64,000 bases of DNA from Dokdonella sp. Its GTDB lineage: Bacteria; Pseudomonadota; Gammaproteobacteria; Xanthomonadales; Rhodanobacteraceae. The translations under genes and the position numbers were made by a program. Each line of letters opens with the position of its first letter. The first letter of the stretch is position 1. Positions 27,550 to 36,249 of this stretch are shown piece by piece. The DNA lies in contig NZ_JAHCAQ010000015.1 in NCBI RefSeq assembly GCF_019634845.1, positions 1 to 64,000 of the forward strand. The letters are read 5' to 3'. Below the pieces are notes generated by a model. That model was not told where the DNA came from. It made no database searches and saw nothing but the letters and a program-made list of their open reading frames with translations.

Positions 27550-29133
27550 ATGTTTCACCGCACTTCAAGCGCAATCGGCGCAGTCGGGCTCGCGGCCTTG
27601 CTCGCCGCCTCGGTGCTGCACGCGGCCGACGGCACCTGGGACGCGTCGTGGGCGCCCCGCAACAGTGACCAGAAGGGCATTGCAGGATTGTTCGAGGATA
27701 CCTGGGCACTCGGCGGTACAGGCACGTACCAAGGCGACATGACCGCGACGGCGACCGCCGTTCAGGCCGACGGCAAGGTGCTCGTCGCCGGCTTCGGCTG
27801 GAACACCTACAACGGCACCGACCAGAACGCCTGCATCGTGCGCCGCTATTTCGCCGACGGCAGCGTCGACACCGCCTTCGGCAACATGGGCGGCGCGGTG
27901 GTGACAAACTGGCACGCGAGCGGCAGCAATCCGAGACTCGATTGCTACGCCAAGTCGATCGCCGTGCAGCCCGACGGCAAGATCGTCTACGCCGGTCAGC
28001 TCGCCTATGCCAATGGTGTGACGACGCCGACGATCATGGTCGCCCGCCTCAATGCCGATGGCACCTCTGACGGCTCGTTCGTCAATGGCGGCTTCGCCTA
28101 CAACTTTGGCTACGACGCCAATGCGGTGCTCGTCGCCGGCAACGGCGACATTCTCGTCGGCGGCTCGGCGATTCAGGGGCATTTCTCCGATACCGACTTC
28201 TATCTCGCCACGCTGAGCTCGGGCGGACAGATCAAGGACGAGGCGTGGCTCCCCTTCGACACCGCCGGCAGCGACCGCAACGATGGCGCCAACGCCGCCG
28301 TGCTCGAATCGTGGTCGTCGGGAACGATCGGCCAGTTCCATTCATACGACGAGGTGTACATCACCGGTGTCGTCGACGAACCCGGCTATGCGAGCGGGCT
28401 TGCGCATCATTCCTGCGGCATCGTCGCGTTCCGGCGCACCGACGGAGGCGCGTTCTCGCTTGACACGAACTTCAACGGCAATGGCTTCGTCAATGTCGAC
28501 TTTCCGGTCGGCGCGTCCGATACCGACACGATCTGCCGTACGGCGACGCAGCGTCCGCGCGCTGGCGGGTTGTTTGGCCCGACCGGAGTGGTCGTTGGCG
28601 GCGAGCGCTACTTCGTGCCGACGTCCGGCACCGGGCTCGCCAGCTACTACGCGCTCGCCGATGTCGACGCTGCCGGCACGGTGGCGCGTCATGACGCCTT
28701 CGCCTTCTTTGCTGATCTCAATGAGAACGGCGCGTACAACTCGATCTTCGGCTTGACCTGGGACAACGTCGGCAAACTCGTCGCCGTCGGCTACGCCGGT
28801 ATTGGCGCCAACGGCGACCAAGCGCATGCCCCGTCGGATGGCGTCGTGCGCCGCTTCAACGCTGACTACAGCGTCGACGGTTCGTTCGCGGCCGATCATT
28901 CCGGGACCTTGTTTGCATCGCTCGACACGACCGGCGTCGCCGGCATCGCGCAGGCGCAGCGCGAGTGGGCGAACGCGGTCGCGTTCGACCCCTTGCACGG
29001 CCGCATCGTCTTTGTCGGCGAGCGTTCGGTGCTGATCTCGCTCGCGCCGAATCTGTACGCGTGGTTTCTCGGCGCGGTGATCGACGGCAACGTCGTCATC
29101 AGCGACCGCATCTTCGCCAACGGCTTCGATTGA
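27550..29133 (+). CDS. Secreted delta-60-repeat (beta-propeller-like) protein
   Basis: Encodes 527 residues, starting at 27550 after GGAGG. Signal peptide to about residue 26 (SVLHA). The mature protein has delta-60-type repeats: AVQADGKVLVAGF, SIAVQPDGKIVYAGQ, VARLNADGTSDGSF, VVRRFNADYSVDGSF. It ends in SDRIFANGFD followed directly by the stop. Such repeats form extracellular propellers of unknown ligand. No membrane anchor or basic C-terminal tail. First of three probably cotranscribed secreted-protein genes. Confidence 0.85.
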   Translation: MFHRTSSAIGAVGLAALLAASVLHAADGTWDASWAPRNSDQKGIAGLFEDTWALGGTGTYQGDMTATATAVQADGKVLVAGFGWNTYNGTDQNACIVRRYFADGSVDTAFGNMGGAVVTNWHASGSNPRLDCYAKSIAVQPDGKIVYAGQLAYANGVTTPTIMVARLNADGTSDGSFVNGGFAYNFGYDANAVLVAGNGDILVGGSAIQGHFSDTDFYLATLSSGGQIKDEAWLPFDTAGSDRNDGANAAVLESWSSGTIGQFHSYDEVYITGVVDEPGYASGLAHHSCGIVAFRRTDGGAFSLDTNFNGNGFVNVDFPVGASDTDTICRTATQRPRAGGLFGPTGVVVGGERYFVPTSGTGLASYYALADVDAAGTVARHDAFAFFADLNENGAYNSIFGLTWDNVGKLVAVGYAGIGANGDQAHAPSDGVVRRFNADYSVDGSFAADHSGTLFASLDTTGVAGIAQAQREWANAVAFDPLHGRIVFVGERSVLISLAPNLYAWFLGAVIDGNVVISDRIFANGFD

Positions 29134-29183
29134 GAGCGCAGGCGGCAGTGCCTTGGTACTGCCGCGTGCCGATGGAGCTTGCG

Positions 29184-29630
29184 ATGAACGCAACGATGCC
29201 GCCTCCCGAGAGACTTGGGCTGGCCTGCGTGCTGGCTGGCAGCCTCCTGTTCGCGACTGTGCCGACGCATGCGGCGGTGCCTGCATCGGCCGCGCCGCCC
29301 GAACTCGACTGGCGCACCAGTCCGCTCGATCTCGACCTGCGCGGCATGAACGGTGAGCGCTACACGTTCCATTGCCCGCCGGGCAAGCCGCAGCCGAGCC
29401 GCGTCGTCGGCAGCGGCCCCTACACCGACGCCTCGTCGATCTGCGCCGCCGCCGTGCATGCGGGTGCGCTTGGCGCGCGCGACGGCGGTGAGGTGACCAT
29501 CGAAATCCGTCCCGGCGAGCGCCGCTACGCCGGATCGCAGCGCCACTACCTCCGCTCCTCCGACGAGGACGCCGGCTGGAGCGGCAGCTTCGTCGTGATT
29601 GGCGGCGATGCAACTCCCTCCAAACCCTGA
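29184..29630 (+). CDS. Secreted LCCL-domain protein
   Basis: Encodes 148 residues. ATG 29184 is preferred to 29172 because GGAG sits 5 bases upstream. A signal peptide (about 1-30, ending PTHAA) is followed by an LCCL domain at about 45-140: YTFHCPPG, SRVVGSGPYTDASSICAAAVHAG, GGEVTIEIRPGERRYAGS. LCCL is a secreted, disulfide-containing fold better known from animal proteins but also found in bacteria, and here the two Cys are present. Lies between two delta-60 proteins, 50 bases after the first and 12 before the next. Function unknown, perhaps surface or carbohydrate binding. Confidence 0.82.
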   Translation: MNATMPPPERLGLACVLAGSLLFATVPTHAAVPASAAPPELDWRTSPLDLDLRGMNGERYTFHCPPGKPQPSRVVGSGPYTDASSICAAAVHAGALGARDGGEVTIEIRPGERRYAGSQRHYLRSSDEDAGWSGSFVVIGGDATPSKP

Positions 29631-29642
29631 AAGGAGATTTCC

Positions 29643-31082
29643 ATGCGATGCATCCGCGTCTGGTTGTTGCCCTTGCTCGTCGCCACCTTGGTGCCGCGCG
29701 CAGGAGCACAAACGCTTGATTCCTACGATCCGCATCCACTGAGTCCGCCGACCTCGCTGGCGATGCAGGCCGACGGCAAGCTCGTCATCGTCGGCGGTTT
29801 CCTGGCGGTGGGGGCAGCCAGCTACACGCGCGTCGCACGCCTGAACGTCGACGGCTCGGTGGATGCCACATTCGTCGATCCGAACGTCGACAGCGAGGTC
29901 AAGGCGGTCGCCGTGCAGGCCGATGGCAAGCTGCTGATAGGCGGAAGTTTCACCCACGTCGGTGGCGCCGTACGGCACTCCCTTGCACGGCTCAACGCCA
30001 ACGGCACGCTCGACACGAGCTTCGCCGATACCGGACTCAACGACACCGTCTGGGCGCTCGCGGTGCAGCCCGACGGCAAGGTGCTGGCCGGCGGCGATTT
30101 CGACCATGTCGGCGCGACCGCACGCAACTACCTCGCGCGGTTTGCCGCCAACGGCAGCTTCGACAGCGGATTTGCCGATCCGCAGCTGTGCTGCCTGCCG
30201 GTGCGCGCGGTCGCGCTGCAATCCGACGGCCACGTGCTGGTCGGCGGCTACTTTTCGCAGGCTGGTGGCATTGCCCATTTCAACCTGGCGCGCTATTCGG
30301 GCAGCGGCGCGTTCGATCCCTCCTTCCCGAGCGTGCCGGACGATGTTCCACTCGTGGCACTGGTGCTGCGGGTTGCGCCGGACGATTCGGTGTACGTCAG
30401 CGCTGCGCCTGCGCAGCCCGTCGTCCGCCTCCACGCCGATGGCAGCTACGACCCGACGTTCGTCGCTGCCGCGGTGGATGAGGACATCAACAGCATCATG
30501 TTGCAGCCGGACGGAAGAGTGCTGATCGGCGGCACCTTCGAGCAGGTCGGCGGCCAGCCGCGCCACGCTCTCGCGCGCCTCGGCGCGAACGGCGCGCTCG
30601 ATGCGGCGTTCGCCGACCTGCAGTTCAGCTTCGATGCCGGCAATCCGAACGGCTACATCTACGGCATCGCCGCCCAGGCCGATGGCCGCATCATCGTCAA
30701 CGGCAACTTCACGCTCGCCAACGGCCAGGCGCGCGCCGGCATGGCGCGCATCAACAGTGCGCAATACGCGATGAACCGCCTTGCCGGGCAAGCCGGCAGC
30801 GGCAACGTGACGATGAGCTGGACGCGTGGCGGTGCCGGTGCCGAACTCGTGCAGGCGCCACTCCTGCAGCGCTCCAGCGACGGCACCAACTTCGCCACGG
30901 TGGCGACGATGATGCGCATCGCCGGCGGCTGGCGCGCCACCACCAGCGGTGATGTGCACGGCGCGCCGTTCTACCTGCGCGCGCTCGGCACGACCGCCGA
31001 CGGCGCCGGCAATGCTTCGCGCGGGCAGGTCGTGAGCCGGCTGTGGTTCAGCGACGCGATCTTCGCCGACGGCTTCGATTGA
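29643..31082 (+). CDS. Secreted delta-60-repeat beta-propeller protein
   Basis: Encodes 479 residues, with the start after a strong AAAGGAGA site. Signal peptide to about residue 22 (PRAGA). At least six delta-60 units are clear, each of the form L-QADGK-L-GG-F--VGG----LARLN-DGSLD--F. Residues about 370-460 form another beta domain. The protein ends [10 protein letters not shown] then stop, nearly the same tag as the first protein of the trio. Secreted, ligand unknown. Confidence 0.87.
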   Translation: MRCIRVWLLPLLVATLVPRAGAQTLDSYDPHPLSPPTSLAMQADGKLVIVGGFLAVGAASYTRVARLNVDGSVDATFVDPNVDSEVKAVAVQADGKLLIGGSFTHVGGAVRHSLARLNANGTLDTSFADTGLNDTVWALAVQPDGKVLAGGDFDHVGATARNYLARFAANGSFDSGFADPQLCCLPVRAVALQSDGHVLVGGYFSQAGGIAHFNLARYSGSGAFDPSFPSVPDDVPLVALVLRVAPDDSVYVSAAPAQPVVRLHADGSYDPTFVAAAVDEDINSIMLQPDGRVLIGGTFEQVGGQPRHALARLGANGALDAAFADLQFSFDAGNPNGYIYGIAAQADGRIIVNGNFTLANGQARAGMARINSAQYAMNRLAGQAGSGNVTMSWTRGGAGAELVQAPLLQRSSDGTNFATVATMMRIAGGWRATTSGDVHGAPFYLRALGTTADGAGNASRGQVVSRLWFSDAIFADGFD

Positions 31083-31091
31083 GTTTGCGCC

Positions 31092-31139
31092 GCCCGGCGC
31101 CGCAGCGCGGCCACGCCGGCCAGCGCTGCGGCGCCGGGC
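31092..31139. terminator. Long GC-rich hairpin before gltX
   Basis: A 16-bp perfect stem (31092-31107 with 31124-31139) 10 bases past the delta-60 gene stop and 80 bases before gltX. Probably terminates the secreted-protein trio, though no T-tract follows. Confidence 0.5.
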
Positions 31140-31218
31140 ACCGATGGTCGCTGCGGCGCTGCGCGTCGCGCAGCGGCCTTCGATTAAACTGTGCGCCTTC
31201 CCCGCACGAAGCCAGCGC

Positions 31219-32619
31219 ATGAGCGTCCGTACCCGTTTTGCCCCCAGTCCCACCGGTTACCTGCACATCGGCGGCGCGCGCACCGCGCTGTACTGCTGGC
31301 TGGAGGCGCGTCATCGCGGCGGCGAATTCGTGCTGCGCATCGAGGACACCGACCGCGAGCGCTCGACCGATGCGGCGGTGCAGGCGATCCTCGACGGCAT
31401 GAGCTGGCTCGGGCTGGCGCACGACGAGGGTCCGTACTACCAGACCCTGCGCATGGACCGCTACAAGGCCGTCGCCGAAGACCTGCTCAAGGCCGGCAAG
31501 GCGTACTACGCCTACGAATCGAAGGAAGAGATCGAGGCGATGCGCGCGGCGGCGATGGCCAAAGGCGACAAGCCGCGCTACGACGGCCGCGCGCGCGACG
31601 CCAACCTGCCGTATCGCGACGATCCCAATCGCGTGCTGCGGTTCAAGAACCCGACCGCCGGCAGCGTGGTGTTCGACGACCAGGTCAAGGGGCGCGTGGA
31701 GTGGAGCAATGCCGAGCTCGACGATCTCGTGCTGATCCGCTCGGACGGCTATCCGACCTACAACTTCGCCGTCGTCGTCGACGACATCGACATGGCGATC
31801 ACCGAGGTCATCCGCGGTGACGACCACGTCAACAACACGCCGCGCCAGGTCAACATCTACCACGCGCTCGGTGCCAGCGTGCCGCGGTTCGCCCACCTGC
31901 CGATGATCCTTGGTCCCGATGGGCAGAAGCTCAGCAAGCGCCACGGCGCGGTCGGCGTGATGCAGTACCGCGATGACGGCTTCCTGCCGCATGCGCTGCT
32001 CAACTACCTCGTGCGGCTGGGCTGGTCGCACGGCGATCAGGAGATCTTCTCGATCGCGCAGATGATCGAGCTGTTCGACATCGCCGACGTCAACAAGTCG
32101 GCCTCGCGCTTCGATCTCGACAAGCTCAAGTGGCTCAACCAGCAGTACCTCAAGAGCGATCCGCCGGACGAGGTCGCCGCGCACCTGCGCTGGCACATGG
32201 ATGCGCAGGGCATCGACGTGCGCAGTGGGCCGGCGCTGGCCGATGTGGTCGTCGCGCTGCGCGATCGCGCGCACACCCTGGTCGAGATGGCCGCCAAGGC
32301 CCGCGTCTGGTATGCGCCGCTCACCGACTATGACGCGGCGGCGGTCGCCAAGCACCTGCGGACGCCGACCGCACGCGCGGCGCTGCAGGCCGTGCATGCG
32401 CAGCTCGACGCGCTGGCCGCGTGGCGCGTCGAGGCGATCCACGCCGCGATCGAGGCGGCCGCCGCGGCGATCGGCGAGGGCATGGGCAAAATCGCGCAGC
32501 CGCTGCGGGTGGCGATCACGGGCACCCAGGTGTCGCCTTCGATCGACCAGACCGTGTATCTGGCCGGGCGTGACGAGGCCTTGCGCCGCATCGACGCGGC
32601 GCTGGCCAAGGTCGACTAG
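31219..32619 (+). CDS. gltX: Glutamyl-tRNA synthetase
   Basis: Encodes 466 residues, normal for GltX. It charges tRNA-Glu with glutamate in the cytoplasm. The class I signatures are intact: [18 protein letters not shown] (HIGH-type) and [11 protein letters not shown] (KMSKS-type), plus the DTDRERS segment. ATG 31219 begins directly at [11 protein letters not shown]. The cognate tRNA-Glu is 15 kb away in this window. Confidence 0.97.
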   Translation: MSVRTRFAPSPTGYLHIGGARTALYCWLEARHRGGEFVLRIEDTDRERSTDAAVQAILDGMSWLGLAHDEGPYYQTLRMDRYKAVAEDLLKAGKAYYAYESKEEIEAMRAAAMAKGDKPRYDGRARDANLPYRDDPNRVLRFKNPTAGSVVFDDQVKGRVEWSNAELDDLVLIRSDGYPTYNFAVVVDDIDMAITEVIRGDDHVNNTPRQVNIYHALGASVPRFAHLPMILGPDGQKLSKRHGAVGVMQYRDDGFLPHALLNYLVRLGWSHGDQEIFSIAQMIELFDIADVNKSASRFDLDKLKWLNQQYLKSDPPDEVAAHLRWHMDAQGIDVRSGPALADVVVALRDRAHTLVEMAAKARVWYAPLTDYDAAAVAKHLRTPTARAALQAVHAQLDALAAWRVEAIHAAIEAAAAAIGEGMGKIAQPLRVAITGTQVSPSIDQTVYLAGRDEALRRIDAALAKVD

Positions 32620-32630
32620 CGGAGCGGCCG

Positions 32631-33032
32631 GTGGCGCTCGAATGCAGCCTCGATGCATTGCGCAACCTCGACCAGAGCGATCTGGATGCGGTGCAGGCGC
32701 TGCTCGATGCCTGCACGCGCACGCTGCTGTCGCCGTCGCTGTGGTTGTGGGCGCTCGGTCTCACCGCGGCCTGCGCCGCGATCGGCGCGTTGCTGGGCCT
32801 GGCCAAGGGGCGCTGGCTGTGGGGCCTGGTGTGGGGCGCCGCGCTGGGTCCGCTCGGCTGGATCGTGGTGCTGCTGTCGGCCGCCGCGGACAGACCCTGT
32901 CCCGAATGCGCCCGGCTCAATCCGCCCGGACGCAAGCGCTGTCGGCATTGCGGCGTGGATCTGGCCGTCGCGGCGGCACGCTCGTCGCGCTCGCGCCTGC
33001 GCGATTCGACGCGCAGCAACGAGTGGCGTTGA
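32631..33032 (+). CDS. Membrane protein with C-terminal zinc ribbon
   Basis: Encodes 133 residues from a GTG at 32631, 11 bases after gltX, with GGAG upstream. Two TM segments (about 37-58 and 62-83, rich in Gly and Trp) are followed by CPECARLNPPGRKRCRHCG, a four-Cys zinc ribbon on the cytoplasmic side, and an Arg/Ser-rich tail. Family not recognised. Possibly cotranscribed with gltX. Confidence 0.7.
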   Translation: MALECSLDALRNLDQSDLDAVQALLDACTRTLLSPSLWLWALGLTAACAAIGALLGLAKGRWLWGLVWGAALGPLGWIVVLLSAAADRPCPECARLNPPGRKRCRHCGVDLAVAAARSSRSRLRDSTRSNEWR

Positions 33033-33080
33033 CGCGGCCTCGCCCCGTGGCGGTATCGGCACGTCGGGCATCGCGTTAGC

Positions 33081-33602
33081 ATGACGGCATCTCCGCTGCG
33101 CACTGCCATGTCCACGACCGTCCATCCAGCGCATGACGCCCACCTGCATCGCCACGATGCAGGCGCGTTCGTGGCCGCGGTCGAGGCGGCCTGCGCGACG
33201 CGCGGCCTGCGTCTGACGCCGCTGCGGCTGCGCGTGCTCGAGCTCGTCGCCGCCGAGGCCAAACCGGTCAAGGCCTACGATCTGCTCGACCGGTTGCGCG
33301 GCGAGCAGGGCAGTGCGGCGCCGCCGACCGTGTACCGTGCGCTCGACTTCCTGCTCGAACACGGTTTCATCCACAAGCTCGAGTCGATCAATGCCTTCGT
33401 CGGCTGCCACCATCCCGACGAGGCGCATCAGGTGCCGTTTCTCATCTGCGACGTGTGCGCGAGCGCGGTCGAGTTGTGCGACGAACGGGTTGCCACCCTG
33501 CTTGGCGGCCAGGCGCGCGAGCGCGGCTTCGTGCCACGCGCGCAGACGCTCGAGGTGCATGGCGTGTGCGCCGCCTGTGCCGCCGCGGCGCGCACCTCGT
33601 GA
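33081..33602 (+). CDS. zur: Fur-family zinc uptake regulator
   Basis: Encodes 173 residues from ATG 33081 (alternative 33108). The N-terminal winged helix includes RLTPLRLRVLELV and PPTVYRALDFLLEHGFIHKLES. The metal region has GCHHPDEAHQ and two CxxC pairs (CDVC, CAAC), the structural zinc site of Zur. The His-rich N terminus (HDAHLHRHDAG) is an extra. Zur represses zinc-uptake genes when zinc is plentiful. A ZnuD-like receptor follows convergently and a Zur-box-like dyad lies at 35674-35688, supporting Zur over Fur. Confidence 0.87.
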   Translation: MTASPLRTAMSTTVHPAHDAHLHRHDAGAFVAAVEAACATRGLRLTPLRLRVLELVAAEAKPVKAYDLLDRLRGEQGSAAPPTVYRALDFLLEHGFIHKLESINAFVGCHHPDEAHQVPFLICDVCASAVELCDERVATLLGGQARERGFVPRAQTLEVHGVCAACAAAARTS

Positions 33603-33627
33603 GCGTCGCGAGCGGTTCGCGCTGCGC

Positions 33628-35646
33628 TCAGAACAGGCCGCGCAGACCCAGCGTCAGGCTGCGCCCGGGCAGTGGCACGCTGTCCTTGATCAGCGAGGTC
33701 GACAGGCGCGCGGTCTGGTTGGCGAGGTTGTCGGCATCGACAAACGCTTCCCAGCTCGTGCGCGGCGTGCTCGCGAAGGCCCAGGCCAGATGCGCGCCCA
33801 CCAGGGTGAAGCCGGCCGTGCGCGTTTCCATGGCAGCGACGTCGTCGTGGGCGAAATAGCGCGTCACGCCCAGACTCGCGCGCCAGTCGTCGTTGTGCCA
33901 CTTGAGCTCGCCGCCTGCGCGCGCGGCCGGGATGCGCGGCACGTTGCCGCCGTGCGCGGCCAGCGTGGCACGCACGGTGTCACCCCACAGGCGCAGGTCG
34001 TAGTGACCGACCGCGGTGGCGGCGAGGTGGAACGTCGCTTCGGCCTCGCCGCCGCGCAGCAGCGCATCGCGCTGCGACCAGTGGCGTACCGGCAGGCCGT
34101 CCTCGATCAGGCCGGTGTCGGCGAGATAGATGAAATCGGCATAGCGGTTGGTCCAGATCGCCAGCTTGGCATCGACGAGCTGGCCGTGGAAATGCAGGCC
34201 GAGCTCGGCCTGGTTGGCGGTTTCCTCGCCGAGCAGCGCATTGCCGATCTCGAACGTCGCCGATGCCGCGTGTGGGCCGTGCGCAAACAGTTCCTCCTCG
34301 GCCGGCGCGCGCTGCGCACGGTCGAGGTTGAGCGTGAGGTGCCAGGCGTCGTCGATGCGCCAGGTGAGACCTGCCGACAGACTGTGAGGTGCGAAGCTGC
34401 GTCGCGTCGAGTCGCGCGGACGGCTGCTGCGGTGGTCGAGGCGGGCGCCCAGTTCCAGGTCCAGCGCAGCGAAGGCGTGACTGGCGACCGCGAACAGGCC
34501 CAGGCCGCGCGTGGTCGTGGGCGGCACGAAGGTTTCTTCGCCGAGCGCGGCAAAGTCACGCTGCAGCGCCTGCACGCCAATGCTGCCCTGCCAGCCCGCC
34601 AGCGGCGTGGGCATGAACAGCACACGGGCCTCGTCGCTGAGGTTGCTGAACCGTGTCGCGGGCGCGTCGCCCTCGTACTCGGTGTGGTGGTAGTCGGTGC
34701 GGCCCAACGCGTATTCGATGCGGTCGATGCCGGGCAGCGGCGCGTTGAGCGCGCCCTTGAGGTCGTAGCGCGTCTGCTGCAACTGCAGGTGGACGGCGGC
34801 CACGCCATGGGCGGCGTCGCCCGGTTCGGCTGGGTTGCCGTAGCTGTCGAGGTAGCGCGACACCGACAAGCCGGCATAGCCCCAGGCGCCGAGCCACGAG
34901 CCGCCGAGCGCGCCGGCGTTGGTGTCGACATGGCTGTTGGGCAGGCGGCCGCCGGGAATGGCGTAGTCGCCGTCGCGGCGGTTCATGCCGTCGGCGTGCA
35001 GCACGAAACCGGCGCTGCCGGCATCGACGCGAAACAGCTCGGTCTGGCCGCGTGAAACACTGTCGTAGCCGGCCTGCACGCGTCCGCTGAATCCAGCGTC
35101 GGGCGCCTGCTGCGCGATGCGGCCATCGCTCACGTTGACCACGCCGCCGATCGCACCGGAACCGTACAGCAGCGTGGCTGGCCCCTTGAGCACCTCGATG
35201 CGGTCGGCGAGGAATGGCTCGATGCCGACGGCATGGTCCTGGCTGATCGCGGAGACATCGCCGGCGCCGAGGCCATCGCTGAGCACGGCCACGCGCGGGC
35301 CGTCGAGACCGCGTATGACGGGGCGCCCGGCGGCTTGTCCGAAGGCCGTGGTTTGCACGCCGGGCAGGTTGGCCACGGTCTGGCCGAGCGTGCTGGCGCG
35401 CGCCTCGTCGAGGTCGGTGCCGCTCAGGACGCTGGCGGGCGTGACATTGCGGACGGCGTCGCGCGATGGCGCGGCGCCGCGCACGGTCACCACCGACAGC
35501 TCGGTCTGTGCGCGGCGGTCCACCGCCGGCAGGCTGCCGCTGTGTTCGGTATCCGCGTCGGTTGGTGGCGGTGCGGCGGACTGCGCAGCGGCGCAGCCGG
35601 CGGTGAGCAGCAGGAGCAGGGGCAGGGGCGACAGGCGGGTGGGCAT
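33628..35646 (-). CDS. znuD: TonB-dependent receptor, probable zinc (ZnuD-like)
   Basis: Encodes 672 residues. Signal peptide MPTRLSPLPLLLLLTAGCAAAQS. The plug domain (about 50-165) has TELSVVTVRG, TVANLPGVQTT, RPVIRGLDGPRVAVL and VLKGPATLLYGSGAIGGVVNV. The rest is a beta-barrel ending in Phe (LTLGLRGLF). His-containing loops (TDYHHTEYEGD, HWSQRD) fit metal binding but are not proof. The substrate call rests on the adjoining zur and the Zur box 28 bases upstream. It would take Zn(II) or a zinc chelate across the outer membrane with TonB energy. Confidence 0.83.
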   Translation of the reverse strand: MPTRLSPLPLLLLLTAGCAAAQSAAPPPTDADTEHSGSLPAVDRRAQTELSVVTVRGAAPSRDAVRNVTPASVLSGTDLDEARASTLGQTVANLPGVQTTAFGQAAGRPVIRGLDGPRVAVLSDGLGAGDVSAISQDHAVGIEPFLADRIEVLKGPATLLYGSGAIGGVVNVSDGRIAQQAPDAGFSGRVQAGYDSVSRGQTELFRVDAGSAGFVLHADGMNRRDGDYAIPGGRLPNSHVDTNAGALGGSWLGAWGYAGLSVSRYLDSYGNPAEPGDAAHGVAAVHLQLQQTRYDLKGALNAPLPGIDRIEYALGRTDYHHTEYEGDAPATRFSNLSDEARVLFMPTPLAGWQGSIGVQALQRDFAALGEETFVPPTTTRGLGLFAVASHAFAALDLELGARLDHRSSRPRDSTRRSFAPHSLSAGLTWRIDDAWHLTLNLDRAQRAPAEEELFAHGPHAASATFEIGNALLGEETANQAELGLHFHGQLVDAKLAIWTNRYADFIYLADTGLIEDGLPVRHWSQRDALLRGGEAEATFHLAATAVGHYDLRLWGDTVRATLAAHGGNVPRIPAARAGGELKWHNDDWRASLGVTRYFAHDDVAAMETRTAGFTLVGAHLAWAFASTPRTSWEAFVDADNLANQTARLSTSLIKDSVPLPGRSLTLGLRGLF

Positions 35647-35673
35647 GGCAGGGCTCGAAATGACCGTGCGTGA

Positions 35674-35688
35674 TGTTATAAGATAACA
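35674..35688. promoter_or_regulatory. Zur box in divergent promoter
   Basis: TGTTATAAGATAACA, with perfect half-sites TGTTAT/ATAACA around 3 bases. It matches the gammaproteobacterial Zur core TGTTATAnTATAACA at all defined positions but one. It sits between the TonB receptor (start 35646, minus) and the MerC-family gene (start 35692, plus), so bound Zur could silence both. Confidence 0.8.
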
Positions 35689-35691
35689 GCC

Positions 35692-36183
35692 ATGATCGAG
35701 TCGATGTGCCGGGAGTCATCACTGGTGGCCGCGCCGTCTGCGCTGCGCGATCTGCGCACGAGTGCGGGCGATGCGGCGCACTGGCATGGCCGCGCCGACC
35801 GCTTTGGCGCAGTCGCTTCGCTGGTGTGCGCGGTGCATTGCGCGCTGCTGCCGCTCGTTCTCGGCGCGCTGCCGGTGTTGGGCCTGAGCTTCCTCGCCGA
35901 TCATCGTTATGAGGCGATGTTCATTGCCTTCGCGAGTGTGCTGGCCACGCTGATGGTGGCCTACGGTTTTCGCCGCCATCGCCGCCTGCTCGCGCTGTGG
36001 CTGCTGCTGCCCGGCATCGCGCTGCTGTTGGCCGGTGCGTTCAGCGCGTTTGCGCACGGTTCCGCCCTGCACAGCATGCTGGTGGCCGTTGGCGGCGTGC
36101 TGGTGGCCGGCGCCCATGTGGTCAACCTGCGTCTGGCGCGCGGCTGCGTCAGGCCCGCTTGCCGCGTCCCCGACGTGGCGTGA
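35692..36183 (+). CDS. MerC-family inner-membrane protein
   Basis: Encodes 163 residues from ATG 35692. As this is only 4 bases past the Zur box, the true start may be further in (for example 35704). The MerC signature DRFGAVASLVCAVHCALLPLV begins near residue 36, with the Cys pair CAVHC in the first of four TM segments. MerC proteins move Hg(II) in mercury operons. No other mer gene is present, and the shared Zur-box promoter suggests a role in zinc uptake instead (inference). Confidence 0.78.
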   Translation: MIESMCRESSLVAAPSALRDLRTSAGDAAHWHGRADRFGAVASLVCAVHCALLPLVLGALPVLGLSFLADHRYEAMFIAFASVLATLMVAYGFRRHRRLLALWLLLPGIALLLAGAFSAFAHGSALHSMLVAVGGVLVAGAHVVNLRLARGCVRPACRVPDVA

Positions 36184-36249
36184 TTGTGTAACCGCATCGC
36201 GCTTGCCTAGCATCGCCGCGCGGTTGCCGCAGGCGATGCAGTTCCGACC

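Noticed and set aside
22982-27907. 1641-codon minus-strand open frame
   Set aside because: Shadow frame of cpdB, the regulator and others. Arg/Ala-rich translation with no family, while another frame of the same DNA codes recognised proteins.
35692-36183. MerC-family gene as part of a mercury resistance operon
   Set aside because: No merR, merT, merP or merA nearby. The context is zinc (zur, Zur box, CDF).
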